Source: Prinia subflava (taxonomy: Eukaryota > Chordata > Aves > Passeriformes > Cisticolidae). Taken from it: a DNA stretch of 64,000 nt. Position 1 is the first letter of the stretch. Every line of letters begins with the position of its first letter. The translations under genes and the position numbers were made by a program. Shown here piece after piece: positions 1 to 13,340 of the stretch. The notes beneath the pieces were generated by a model, which saw only the letters and a program-made list of their open reading frames with translations, had not been told where the DNA came from and did no database searches. Where the stretch lies: NCBI RefSeq assembly GCF_021018805.1, contig NC_086248.1, positions 53,511,485 through 53,575,484 on the forward strand, read 5' to 3'.

Positions 1-2257
1 CAGAAACAAAGGGCTCAGGAGAGAAAGACTCACCAAGCCGGATGTGAGAAGTCATTTCTTTCCCCAGGGCTGCTCTTTTCTGTGATTTTACCAAAACCAC
101 AACTTGCAGAAGTAGAGTGCTGTATGGGGGCACAGCATTGAGCAGGTGCAAAACGTTCCAGCTCCAGGAAAACAAGGCTGCCCCCCAGCTGTGCCTTCAG
201 CCAGCCACCACCAGCATATCAGGGCTGCTGTAGATCACACAAGCAAAGAGGCATGGACAGAAGTGAGGTTGTCCCAGCTCAAACAAAATGGCAGACCTGT
301 AATTACCCTGGCTAATTTGCAGAAAGGTGAGGTGGCTGGTGCTTTTTTCAAGCTGGTTGAAAAATGGCTTGTTGAGAGTTTAGTGAAACCAACTCAGATT
401 CTCAAAATAGTTTGCCTGGTTTTGGCTGTTGGTGTCTTCTTGACCCACTGAGAAACAGATTAATGCAATAAAAATATCTAAGCAGCTGAATAAATCAGTC
501 TATTAAAATGAGTGTGGATCCTTGGGTGAGTACAGCTATGTACAGTTTTCATTGCTTACAGGAGTAGAGCCTCAGAGACCCACACATTCACACTTACTGA
601 AGTTTCCTACTGTGAACAATCCCCTTTGGTAAGTGGAAAAATCTCGCTTTGGCCTTGGACAAGCCCAAGAGCTGGCAAAGTCAGGACCTTGGAAACAACA
701 TTTTCTACAGCAGTGTGTGTTTTCTGGCACAAAGGAAGCTGAATAATCTATGAGATATATAAATCTTGTATGTCTTAAACCAAAAGGTATTCAGGGAACA
801 AACTCCATGTTTCCACAGATGAGGACAGTGCTTAACATATTGTGGGTACTATCAAAATTCAAATAAAAACCAGGGAAAATAAATTGACATCATTTATTTA
901 TTTGCTTCTTTGTGAATATATAAGAAGAATGACAAAAAAAGAATATACAGTTTGTTATCATTAATCCTCTGGTTTAATAATCTTTTATTTATTTTTGTGT
1001 AGAAAGCTTCAGAACTAAGAATCCATCTATGTTTTCTGGGTAACTGACATTTGAAAGCTTATAAAAGTAATGCAGGTCTCAGGTTAGTCTCACCATCCAA
1101 CACTTCAGCTTTTTAGATAACTAATAAGATCAACAGCAGGTGACACGGCATGTAACAATGGCTCTAGGGACAAAATTCTCAAATCTACCTGGAGCTGGAC
1201 TGAAATCTCTCATTAATTTCACATGGATCATCAAAGAGCATCTGTGAGGTAGCAACAGTTTGTGGATGGCACAGTCCTGCTTGCCAGCAGAAGTCTTCCC
1301 TTCAGCACTACTCTTTTCCAAAGACATAAACTCCCAAATTATTCAGTCCTACTGTGAATTAAAAACCTGTGTCATAGGCAACCTGAGGGCACCCCTGATG
1401 CATCCTTTCGAGACAGAATTTATTGGGTCAGCAGCTTCTCACTCCTCCTAGCCCATTTGGCCACCTCTACAGCCAGCATGTTATCAACAGGGAAATACAC
1501 TTCGTGTGACAGTAACTGGCCCCCTTTTGAGGCCCCATTTTACTCTGCCAAACTCAAAAAAAGCTTTAATGCAAGTGTGAGCCAGACCCAGGGAGGAGTA
1601 GGAAGCCACACTTACAGTGCAGAGCTTTTTGAAGTCAGCGAGTTTTACTGTGTTCTGGTTTTAGCAAACCTTTGCAGGAGGTGGTCTGTGTGGTTTTGTG
1701 ACCCAAAAGTTTCACTTTAAGTTTAGGGGGTTGGGTGAAAGAAGACAGTTGAGAAGAAACTGGGTGAAAGATCCACACATATCTTTGAAAGCTGCATAAA
1801 GTTTTCACTGAACTGCATGGTTTCTAGTCCAAAGTAGGATTTCATTGGAATTCTCCAGGAAAATTTCTAAGAGCTTGAATTTTGATCCATCAGAAATAAA
1901 AGATCTTGTATTTTGAACCACCTTATTTCATTATTTTAATAGTCTAACATTTGTAGATTGTGGCATAAATATTTTCTGATATCTTAGAACTTAATATAAG
2001 TAAGACTGCAGTTTCAAAGTTTCATACTTCCTCTCTCCCCTCCACCCCAAAAGGCTTTGCAAGATTCATATAATGAAAGGAGAAAAGCAGAGACTATTAA
2101 ACATTCTTCTGATAAAAGCAGTATTACTGATAGAAATTTCTAGGTTTGAATAGTCCTCATCACTTTTCTCTTACAACCTTTAGAATATCCTTTATAGCAT
2201 TTTATAATGTAGCTATCTAAAACTTCTATATTAAGCCCTGGATTCAAGCAGGTATTC

Positions 2258-2280
2258 TTTTTTTTTTTTTTTTTTTTTTT
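2258..2280. repeat. Poly-T run (23 T)
   Basis: Uninterrupted run of 23 thymines on the plus strand, i.e. poly-A in the THEMIS-sense direction. No recognisable retrocopy body adjoins it on either side, so it is listed only as a homopolymer. Confidence 0.9.
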
Positions 2281-5200
2281 GTGATTTTACAGGTACAATT
2301 GGTACATTGCTCCTGGCAGACTGGCAAGATAGCACACAGGAATTATCTCATTTAACTGTAGATCAATGCCATGACTGCAACAATAAAATTGTAGGAAAAT
2401 TGTACAGTAACTACAAGGTTATTATCAATCACTTTTAGCTCTGCAGTGGCACAGGAGAGAGGACAGATACTGTAATAGGCTCTCTACTAAGTACTTTCCA
2501 TTAATATACTCTGTTTCTTACAGTCTTGCACATCTCTTACTCCCAATGGTTACTTTTGTCTTGCTTGTGATAGAAGTAGGAAAATCATCCCAAGTAAATA
2601 TATCAAGTAAATATATCAGGGTGAATGTTGCTTTTCCTCTTATGGACCAAAAGGCTTATTTAGTTATTTATTATTTGCTAGAAATATATCACAGGGACAT
2701 TTAATAAAAGCAAGATGTATCTTTCTTTTGTCTGGTAATTATTAAGTCACAGCCCTGAGTGGAAGACAAAGCTAAAGTGAAGGTCCACAGCAGATTTCCA
2801 GTGTAGGCAGGTGTTCCCTCACTGAACATGGCAGCTTTACAGAGGCATAAAATGAAGAGATCAAATCAAATCCCAGTCTTAAACAATTGATCAGATTTTA
2901 ACAGTTAATGAGTGCATAGAGGCAAGAACGGAGCCACACACTTTTTCACTGCTGTGAAAGCTCTCTCATGATCATGGTAGAATTCAGTGTTTTGGGCCAG
3001 GGAAACAGTAACACATTTTGGCACAAAGGAATGTAAGGGATTTTGTTCCAGAAGAGACCTAAGTACAGTAGTCAACTGCCATAGCATTTCTTCCTACTTG
3101 CATACATTTCATTTTTCCACTATCAAGGGAGGAGGAGGGGGGACTTCCCAGAGAGTAAGGTGGCAAATTTATTCTGATTGTCAGTAAAAAATTTGGTGTC
3201 ACTCAAGAAAGGGCTGCCCAGTGATGATCTCTAACTGCTTCAGAATTATTTTGCAAAACTCATACCTAATATTATTTCATAGGGCTATTTTAACACAGAA
3301 ATTCTTCCTAAGACTTGATGGAGATGTATAGGGACACATTACAAACTCATGACAACTACATTCTTGTAAAATACCGTGGTTGCTTGTGAATTCATTTTGT
3401 AGGCTGACTGTTTGACAAACTTTGTATCTGGGATCTCAGTCTATATTTTTTGTCAAAAACTACAGAGAAAAAATTCTGCCCAGAGATTTAGTTCAGGACA
3501 AAACAGATCTGCTAGCCAAGAAACCTCACCACTAACCTGCTGAGTGACTGCAGGCAAGTCTTCTGCTGTATATTCTCTCTCACATGCATTCTCCACCTAT
3601 TCAGAACATACGAATATCTGCTGGAATTGCCACTCACTGCATGTTTCTGCAGGGCTCAGAGATCTCAAGGCCCTCACTCCACGTGGCCCTGTAGGTGAAG
3701 CCATGACTATAAATATCTGTGCAATGGCTTTTTACCATTACACCGTTTCCTAGTGGAATTTTATCTCATCCAAATATCCTTCTCTTATTTTCCAGCCATC
3801 AGCCAAGGCAAGTCCCCAGGTGTAAGAAGGTCTCCAGCTGCCTAGAAACTGAAGCTGCAAGTATTAAATACCTCCCCAGGATCCTTATAGCTAGCAGCAG
3901 CCTTTTGTTCCCGTCTCTTTTCATTACCTTTATGTAGTTCTTTTGTACAGCTGATAGCAACATGAAAAATGTGGGGAAAAAAATCAAGATTTCCTTAGGC
4001 TTGACAAAACAGGCACATGCACACATCACAAATATTTATATATTTATAAAATATATTTTGAATACAGAATGATGGAACCATTCTAAATGAAGCAGAGGTC
4101 TGAGGTCAGAAGACCTCCCCGAAATTATGATTAAGGATGTGAAGTTCAGTTGATTTGAATAGAGTCAGCTGCTAAAGAAAATAGTCTCCAACAACCAACT
4201 TATTTATCATAAAAAATGGCATCCTTACGTAAAGGTGCTCATCAGAGCGCCAATATCTTAAACTCAATAAAAAAAATGTAAACCTGATTCCTCAAAACAA
4301 AGAGCTGCCTTTTGTGAAGGTCCACCCTGTATTTGGGTCACCACGACAATAATTACCAAGCTGCTCACAGTGTTATCTGAGACACCAAGGGGACCTGCCT
4401 TGCACAAAATAGGAAGCAGAATGCAGTACAGTGTATTTCACAGGGCCATAAGGTAAGCATTGATGAATATTGAGATTAAATGACAGGCACAGAAACAAAT
4501 GCTAGTAAGCAACTGGATCAGTTCATAGCTTGCCTCACTGCCCATGATTTCTTTTCAGGCCACATAACATGTTTCAGTCACATCAACTGTAACGCCAGCC
4601 TTAACCTTGATACAGGCTGTTTTTGCAGGTTTATTTTTTTTCTCTCCAGATGGCAAGCAAGGTTCCTCTCTTCTTCACTGTTTGCAAACAAGGCAGCCCT
4701 CTCACCTTTAGAAACATTTATGTATGTTCATGGCTGTCCTGCTGATTTCAAAATAATTTTGTCACAGGGAAAGGCTAATGTGTGGCAGCAGAGCAAGAGG
4801 AGAGCTACATGGAAGTATGCCTCAAGTACCACTAAGGCAAATACTCCAGCAATTAATGCAGAGAAAAGTGACTGCTGAATACAAAACACAGCCTTTATGA
4901 AAGTACTAACAGGAGGCTTTAAAAGTAGAAGCCCATGAGCTGTCTCAATCTCATGGTTCCTCTGAAATTAAGTGCCCCATTAATGGTTACATGTTCAGTG
5001 TGCAGGTGAGACTGTTATCAAATCCATCACTATTCAGTAAAAAAACCCAGGGTGAAATTCTGTGCTGCGTCACAAAAAAATTACAGCTGAGGAAGAAGGA
5101 GCTTTGATGGCTTAAAACAGCCTTCTTATCATCCAACTTTTAGCTGTCCCAGGAGCTATAGCTGGCATCGACCTGTTTTATGCCCTACCACCTCATTTTT

Positions 5201-7673
5201 TACCAAGGCCCTTCAGAACAGAGGGAGCACTGCAAGAAGGTGCAGGAGCTACTGTCCAAGGATGTGTTTATTTCAGTCAGATGTGGTGAAGGCATGCTCA
5301 GAAGAGGAGATATGGGAGATAGAAGAGAGAATAAAATTAGGGAACTGAAGAGCAGCTGTTCAAATTAACTCATTGCATCTGTCTAAAGTCATACAAAAAG
5401 AAATAATTTCACCCAAGAGCAAATCTTCCAAATGGCAATTTATTTTCTAGAAATAATTTAATGACACAGAACTACTTGAGTGTTGGTATTTTACATACAA
5501 ATAAAAATGGTAAGTCTTTGCACTTCAGTGTTGTCATCTAAATTAGACTTTTGAGACTAAGTCCTCTGTGGGTATAAATTAGCATGGCTCCACTAATGCT
5601 AGAGGAATTATTTATGCACCAGAAGGGGAAATAGTATAGGGAAAAGACTTTTTTGCCTATGAAACACTATCTCAGTACTGATTGTTTTTTATTTAAATTA
5701 TTAATCCTCTGGGCATCTCCAGTGAATTGATTTTAAAACATTTGTAGATCTGGAGAATGCATATATAGATTCATGAATTGATAGGACAAACCTTTTAGCT
5801 CTCAAAAAGATGAAGGACAGGGCTGAACCACATAGGACAAGGGGAATCTATAACCAAGGTTTCTAGGTGGCTTATGCCAAACTCCTGCAATTTTGGCTTT
5901 AAAGGCCACAATTACCAACAGGGAAAAGGGTCATAAAAAATAGATATTCTCACATTTAGAGAAAAAAAATTCCTTTATTATTAATTATTGTCAGAGCCAG
6001 TATAGTCTCTGAACTTTCAGTTCCCCTGGTGGAGAATTTAAACCTTTCTAAAGAGAAAGGACACACAGCAGAACATGTTCCTCACCCCACTGGTATGTGC
6101 CATTTGTATCCTCACATGGGATGTAATCCTCTGCAAGAATGTACATGAGTCACAAAAGAGTAGTAAAAATTCATCTTCTTTTTTATAATAGGATTTAAAT
6201 CCTTGTCAAAAAAAAAAAAAAAGGTGCAAGTTACAGGTAGAAGGAATTGTGCCTCTGAACTCTCAGAGACACAAGACCCACACATCAAAATCTCTGGACT
6301 CAGTCCCATGGCTGCATTCAGCATTACCTTTGAGCCAAAGACTTTGTACTTTATTGCAACTGGCTGTGATCCCTTCAAACAGGGGGACTACCACTGGGCT
6401 CTTCATCTTTCTGTGGTACATTGATGGTGCTTCAAAGGTGATACAATATTGTTTTGTGGGTTTAGGGTTTTTTCTTGTCTTTTTGTTCTCAGGAGACATT
6501 AGGTAATGGTACTTTTACCCGCTGATGTGCATCAAGACACTTCTGTTGTGAAATGTTCCTTGGGAGTGTTGGAAAGCCAACAGTTGTTCTCCTTTCTAAT
6601 ACTGTTTATTTCAAAGTAGTGCGGATGCATTCTCTCTTCTCTGAGACTATATCCAAATAGACCCCCAAAGAAACAAATAAACAATAGGAAGACGGTGTTA
6701 AAAATACACATTACACTATTTAAAATTAAAAAAGTGTTGTGATAATAGGAGGCTAGGCTCTGAACAGAGGCATGAGGAAGGGCTTTGTCCTCTAAACTTC
6801 TGAATATGCTTTACTAGGAATATTTTACTCATCAATTATGTTCTGCAAGTAGAATGATGGTAATGTTTATCCAGAATGTTGAATTTATTAAATGGGGATT
6901 TTATATCACCCCTTTTATTATAAAGTGTAGAACATAACCTAAGTGGATAAAAAAAATTACAGATGAATAAGATGCATATGGCATTTATTATTAGACTAGG
7001 CAGTAGTAAACAAAATTCTATTGTGAAAAGCTGTGCTTTTTATGGGTTTGGTTTCTTTCTTTGAAAGAGTAGGAATGGCATCTTTTCTTAACTGAACAAG
7101 CTTTTAAATGTAATGAACATAGATGCACAAAAATGCTTTTAGTGGTTGCATATCAGTAGATAGTTTTCTTAGATTTCAAAACATTTTTTTTGTCCAAGAT
7201 TATCTGTCTTTAAACTATGACTATATCAGGTAAATTAATAGAAAAACAAAATTTACTATGTTTTAGGAAAGAGCTCCCAATATTGGTATGGTGTATTTTA
7301 AAACATGATTCTCTGTAAATTCAATCTGTTCAGACATATCTGCCAGATGAAAGAGAAATGTTAGTGAACTAAAAATCAAAAAGTAAAATGACAGAGAAAT
7401 AAATTTACTTTATTGCATCTATTAATGAAATATGAACCCTGTGAGATTAGTAGGTGGGACGCATTTATTAAATACTGATGAAATAAAAGAATTTCAGTAC
7501 AAAATTATTCTGTGGATGATTTCATTCCTCTGCCTTTGAAAATTATCTAGGACAAGTTTAATACAGTGAGATGCTTATGTAATAAGCATGAATAAAATGG
7601 ACTCATAAAATTCAAAAACAGAGGGAAAGCTAAAAAATTGTATGTTTCTGTCATGCTACAGAAGCAATACACA

Positions 7674-7813
7674 GGGAGAGGGAGAGGGAGAGGGAGAGGG
7701 AGAGGGAGAGGGAGAGGGAGAGGGAGAGGGAGAGGGAGAGGGAGAGGGAGAGGGAGAGGGAGAGGGAGAGGGAGAGGGAGAGGGAGAGGGAGAGGGAGAG
7801 GGAGAGGGAGAGG
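7674..7813. repeat. Hexanucleotide microsatellite (GGGAGA)n, about 23 copies
   Basis: A 140-bp, apparently perfect tandem array of GGGAGA on the plus strand (TCTCCC on the THEMIS-sense strand). Because the unit is 6 bp with no stop codon, it makes false open frames on both strands that would encode Arg-Gly, Glu-Gly or Leu-Pro dipeptide repeats; these are not genes. The lack of interruptions suggests recent expansion and likely length polymorphism. The purine/pyrimidine strand asymmetry and regular G3 runs could favour unusual DNA structures. Confidence 0.97.
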
Positions 7814-10800
7814 ACCTATTTGATTAAACAACGTTGTTTGTGTGGGGTAGGATTTTAGCATATTTTTTCAATTTGTATACCAGTAAGGAAAGGATAGCCA
7901 AGATACATGTCTCTGTTCTTTTACCTGAAATGGAAGCTGAACAGACACATTCATGTGTGCAGTGTTTCAGTATACAGGAATCAAAATTTATGCAGGACTA
8001 TAAATCATATGCTTTTCAGCCAAGGTATATGGGTTTTCCACATGCAAATGTAAATAAAGTTTTCTTTTTCACAACAAAGGCATTAAAAATTTACTGAAAT
8101 CTTCATCAGCAGTAAAGGTGATGACTTCAGAAATCCCTATTATTCATCTTGTTGTAAGAAAGGCGTGGGGCATGCTCTGGGATTAGACTGTCAAAATAAA
8201 CAGTTTTCATCTTTGTGACTTATTTTATGTGTGCATGTTTGCAGAGGCCAAAGGATAGTATTCCACAATTTCAAGACATCAAACAAAGAATCGACCTCTA
8301 ACCAAGCACAACCTGTTTTAAGTAAGGGTTTGAAGAAAAAAACCTGTGACTATTGCCTTTGACGGGTCAGTGTTTCTTATGTCTCTGAAACATGTGTGGA
8401 TCTTTTCACCTGTGCCTCTGCTCCTGTTACAAAAAATGCTACAAAAGTTAAGTGGTGGATGAAAACAAAACTCTATTAGAGATTACAGAATCCAGTGTGT
8501 CCTTCACTTACTGGCATTGCAAGAGCTGTGGAAACAGGAGGACTAGCTAGCATTTGAATTTTTACTATGTCTCTTTGTCCAGAAATAATTTGCATGTTTA
8601 TAGTTAGTTTTACTAAGAAAATCAAATTGGAGAAAAACAAATTTTCTCCAGCCATACTAAGTAATTGCATTAAATGTTTACTTATACATTTTTTCTTGAA
8701 CATATTTCTACTTCAGTAGGAATGAAATGTGCCCAACAGAAAAGCATGGATCCTCAGACCTTTATCTTGGGGATTAATTTGTAAATTAAATTGTGTTTAT
8801 GCCCATTTCTATGAAGGAATGAGCTTTGTCCTTGATATGCATATGGCCAAACTTCCAGACTCCATGAGATTCCTGAACAAGGCTGAGAGACTGGCATGTG
8901 CTACATACCTTGGGGACCCAAAAAGGCAAACACTAGAACAGCTCGTAGGCTAGGGATGAAAACAGTTGTCTGAGAATGTTGGTTTTCCTCTAGGCTGTAG
9001 GTTTCTGGATGACACCTAGGCCTCAGCTTTCCTTGCCAAAGCATTTCCTTCTGAACCAGGGCTGCACCTCATCCTTCAGACCTTGTACCTGCACAACTTT
9101 GCAGAGTCCAAGTCAACATAACCAGTGTTCTCTGGAGCTGCTGATGGGTGGTGTGTGTACTAACAGCCACAATATGGTGACCCTTTTCCTACACAATGCA
9201 CTAATCACAGCCTTACTGTGAAAAACATGACTATCATTTGGGTTAATGTCATCACTTTGGGTTAATGGCTATGCCACCGGTGGAGTTCAGCTCCTGATCA
9301 AGGCTGAAAAATGTACATAACCACATGTATCTATCTGCATGTTTCACATGTCCTTGCTCTTGATTACAGTCAGGAAACCTCCACTATGCAGTTAAAAATG
9401 ACACCCAGCTAACCACAAAGTGTCTGCTTGGCTCTCTAGGCACCACTGAGAGTAGAGACCAGAGTGAAACTTGCACACAGAGGTGTAGCTCACATCTCTA
9501 ACATGTGGCTACCTCAGCAAAGGCTCCTCTTTCTCTGTGGCTCTGCTGTACCAGGCCATCCATCACTGCAGCACTGTGGCCCACCTTTGAAGGGACACTC
9601 ATGCCATTTTGCTCTTCCCAAACAAATATTGCAAATTCACCCTTCTTGGAAGTAGTTTCAATTCCATTAAAGCAAATGGAGCTGTATTTCCTTAAACAAT
9701 GCTTGCACATGTCCCACAAGGAGCATCTATCCCTGTCCAGACATTTTAAGACAGGACACAGGCATCAAAATGTATATGCAGCAGAGAAGCTGGGCAAACA
9801 GCAGAGCAATCAAAAGTGTGCTTATAGTGTGGGTTTCAGAAACTGTTTAGCACTGCCTAATGGCTGAAGTCAGCTGGAAAAGCCAATGCTCTGTCAGGAG
9901 CCTTCATACCAGAGAGGAGGTTTTGTGGCTACACATGAATGACACAATGTGTTGAGAGAAACCCAAGCACAACATTTTGGTTAGGGGTGCATATGATATA
10001 TAAGCACATAAAACATTTGTAAAGTATTTTTTAAATCAACAAATTAATATCTCAGACTGTCATGTTATTACAATTGTGCTGTTCCTGCAAATAGGGTGAG
10101 GAGCTGCATTTACATTTGAAAACTGCAAATACAAATTACATTTGTACGTCTGAAAATGTATTTACATTTGATCAAGTTATGAAAAATATGATGGCAGCAC
10201 TTGGCAATGTGTCTTTTGAAATAAGCTGGAAGAGCCCATTTATTTGAAGTTGTTAGCATAATGGTTTATGCCATTGGGTATCAAATCTCTTTTTGTAATT
10301 ACAGAAGAGATCCCAACCAACAAATAATGAAATTGTGTTTAGGTGCTCAGGAAAAACAAATTAGTTTAATCCACAGTCTACAAACATTTGAGAGCCATAT
10401 GTTACTGTTGCCTTTGTTATTTTTGAAAGCTGTTATGATTTATTACTCTAAACATATAGCAGCAAATTGAAAACATGGATTAAAATGTCTCCTACTTGAC
10501 CTTTTCAGAGTTATCCCACAAATATAAATATTTATTTTATGGATTCCACAGCTAGTGATCAAGTTATATATTTTGAAAAGTATTTGAATTATTATTCCAC
10601 CATTCAAATTACATAGTTCCACAATAAATTTTGTAGGCATTTTATGTTAATAGGCACCTTACAAACTGTTGCATAACCCCCATGAACTCACACTGCATGA
10701 GTGGTTGTAGGGCCATACAACCATCTGTAACTTGGTGATTTTTGCACTAAAACAATACAAGAAATCCCCTCTGGCATCAACTCTTCACCTGAAACAAATC

Positions 10801-13278
10801 CTAACTTCTATTTATTCATTCAGAGATGAGAAATCAGTCACCTATTGTGAATAAAATAGGAATGCATAACAACAAAACAAAACAAGCCGTTTCCACTTTC
10901 CCTTGAATTTTTATTTTTGTTCACATTTGTAACAATTTCATTCTTAGCCTTACCCTTTTTTCTGTCAGGCACTGCAATCTCAGTGAGGACCTGAATTGTC
11001 TTCACTTGGCACAAAACAAAAGATAGTGCTAAGCTGCAGTGATTGAAGACAAATAGAAGAAGCATACTGTCCCAATGCAGCTACTAAATTCTGGTGTGGA
11101 TCACAGCCTATTCTCCCATCTGTGCCTCCTCTGGTTGAGCCATGGAGATTACTTAATTGCTTTTCAGTGTGTGTGTCTGCTGTAGGATCAAGCACACAAC
11201 CAGCTAGCCCTTACACTCATGCAAAGAATTCCTGAGGTTATCAGATTTTTTACTCCTTGTTCTGCAAGACAGTGAAAACAACCTCGTGTCTCTATGCTGG
11301 TTAGTATTATATTACTCATTAGAAAACTACTCTAAATCCCCCTTTCTTGTAACTACACCAGTTACCAATGAACAAGAATACCTTCTGGGAGTTCTTGTTT
11401 CAGCTGCCCTAGGAAAGGGATTTCTAGAAAACCTTTCTTTTAAAAATTTGAGTCTAAGTTTTACTTACCCTGTGTTTTCTGTGTCCTCAAGGAGTTGTGA
11501 CCTGCACAGAATGCACTACCTCCCTCTGTTATACCCACAAAGTTGGGGCCTCCAGTATGCAATTTAGCCACAGAGATTTAGCCCACAGAGTGTTTTCTAA
11601 ATGGTATTTATCTGAAATGCTTTTCCAAGTGCTTTCAGTCTCAGCCTGAATATTCCTCTGCTTTGATAACCACCTCAGATCCTTTTGCTTGTTCTGTCTC
11701 TGGCCTTGTTTTTAAAGATATTGTGCAATAAGTTAAGGAATGAATTTACAGCTCCTTGCCACTAACTCTCTCTGTAAACACCCCTACAGCACACTAAATT
11801 GCCTTGCTTTGAAGCAACTTAATCTCCTCTCAATGCCACCTGAAATATCTATTACTTTCTGCAAACTGAGTGACCACAAAAGAGGGCATGCAGGAAACCA
11901 AATTCGCTGTAAATTCACAGCTGAACACACTACTTTCTGTAGAAAAACCACCAATTTCAGTTAATTCTTTGCAACTAGGTCATGGTGATGATATACCAGC
12001 ATCCCTGAGAAGAAGTTTCATTTGCTCTTCCTGCTTTCACTTTCACTGTCATGACTGTAGAGCTGGTGTCTAGTCAGTAAGAGAATCTTATTATAGTAAC
12101 ATCCAAATGTGACACACAGCAAGGATTAAAGTGTTATCCAGCTTGTAAATGCATAAGCAGGCTCCCTGGAAACAGAATTCAGACTGATATTTTCATTTTC
12201 AAACCTGTATTTTTCTCCATCTGAGCAGTCAATGGAGCATCTTTCTTTCTAAGTAAGATCCAATTATAATGAGAGCTTAGATTGACAGGAAACATTATTA
12301 TAACTGAATGAGCTGTCAAATCCATGATTAATAAGGTTTTTCATTTAGGTTCAACAATAGCAGCATTAGACTACTGCCATATTATTATTCAATAACTCAT
12401 AACATTCATAAGAAGGTTTATTTTCTGTTTCAGAGGGTAGACTGAGATGTTTCACATTCAGCTATTCATATGGGCAGAAGCGGTTTCAATATTTCATGAG
12501 ATGATTTTATCTCTATTTTTTTTTCTGAAGATGCAAACTAATGAAAAGCCTTATGCAAAATCTAAGCCTGATGCTTGAGGATTTACTTTCTGTTTTCCTT
12601 CTAGCTCCCATGTTTTTGCATCCATATTCCTATTGCTCAAACCATGAGAACAGAGAGAGAGTATGAATAGTGTAGGAGGTTGATAGCCTGGGTGTTTACA
12701 CCATCAAATGTTGATGATATGGTGTAAAAGTAGGAGGCAAACCAAGACCTCTCTGGTCTGTGCATTCAGTGAGGTACAAAGAACAGATAAATACCAGATA
12801 ATTCATGTTAGCCACATTGTATGTATGCATTCAGCTGGCTCAGACAGGGCAGATTTTTTTTACATTATGCTGCTTTTCACTTTTATATGAGAGACAATGA
12901 GGGTAGGATATTTGAGAATTAAGATATTCATAAGGGAAAAAGAGCATTTTAGAAGGAGAGATGCTCACCCTCAGCCTTTTTGTAAGAAAAATGCAATTCC
13001 CTCCATCCTAAATAAATTCTACTTTCCAATCCCATTTCACAGTTTGATAGAATGTAACTGGATATTCTGTTTTTCTGTTTCAGTAGCTCTCAATTTCACC
13101 TTCCTAGCTTAGCTCCTTAATCTGCTCTTCCACCCAAATGGAGGTGCTGCTCAATCATTGCAAGTAGTATAAATGATGTGTCAGGTTGACTTCAAAAAAT
13201 AACCTTAGTCCAGTGTTTTTTATGTATCAGAAGTTATGTCTGACTACTTTTTATAGAAGTATGATGTATCAATACAAG

Positions 13279-13279
<1 letters not shown>

Positions 13280-13340
<61 letters not shown>
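13280..13340. repeat. Tetranucleotide microsatellite (GATA)n, about 15 copies
   Basis: A 61-bp perfect GATA array on the plus strand. It produces a false minus-strand open frame with an Ile-Tyr-Leu-Ser repeat. It should be a polymorphic marker. Confidence 0.97.

Noticed and set aside
4480..4878. 132-codon plus-strand open frame
   Set aside because: No recognisable domain or homology, cysteine and serine scattered, no nearby promoter or splice context; length is compatible with chance in 64 kb.
6070..6140. Minus-strand segment with a TTCTTGCAG acceptor, 15 open codons and a GTGAGG donor, considered as THEMIS exon 5
   Set aside because: Phase fits and a few residues resemble the mammalian tail, but the similarity is too weak and the piece too short to support.
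7547..7861. Leu-Pro, Arg-Gly and Glu-Gly repeat proteins
   Set aside because: Translations of the GGGAGA array in different frames.
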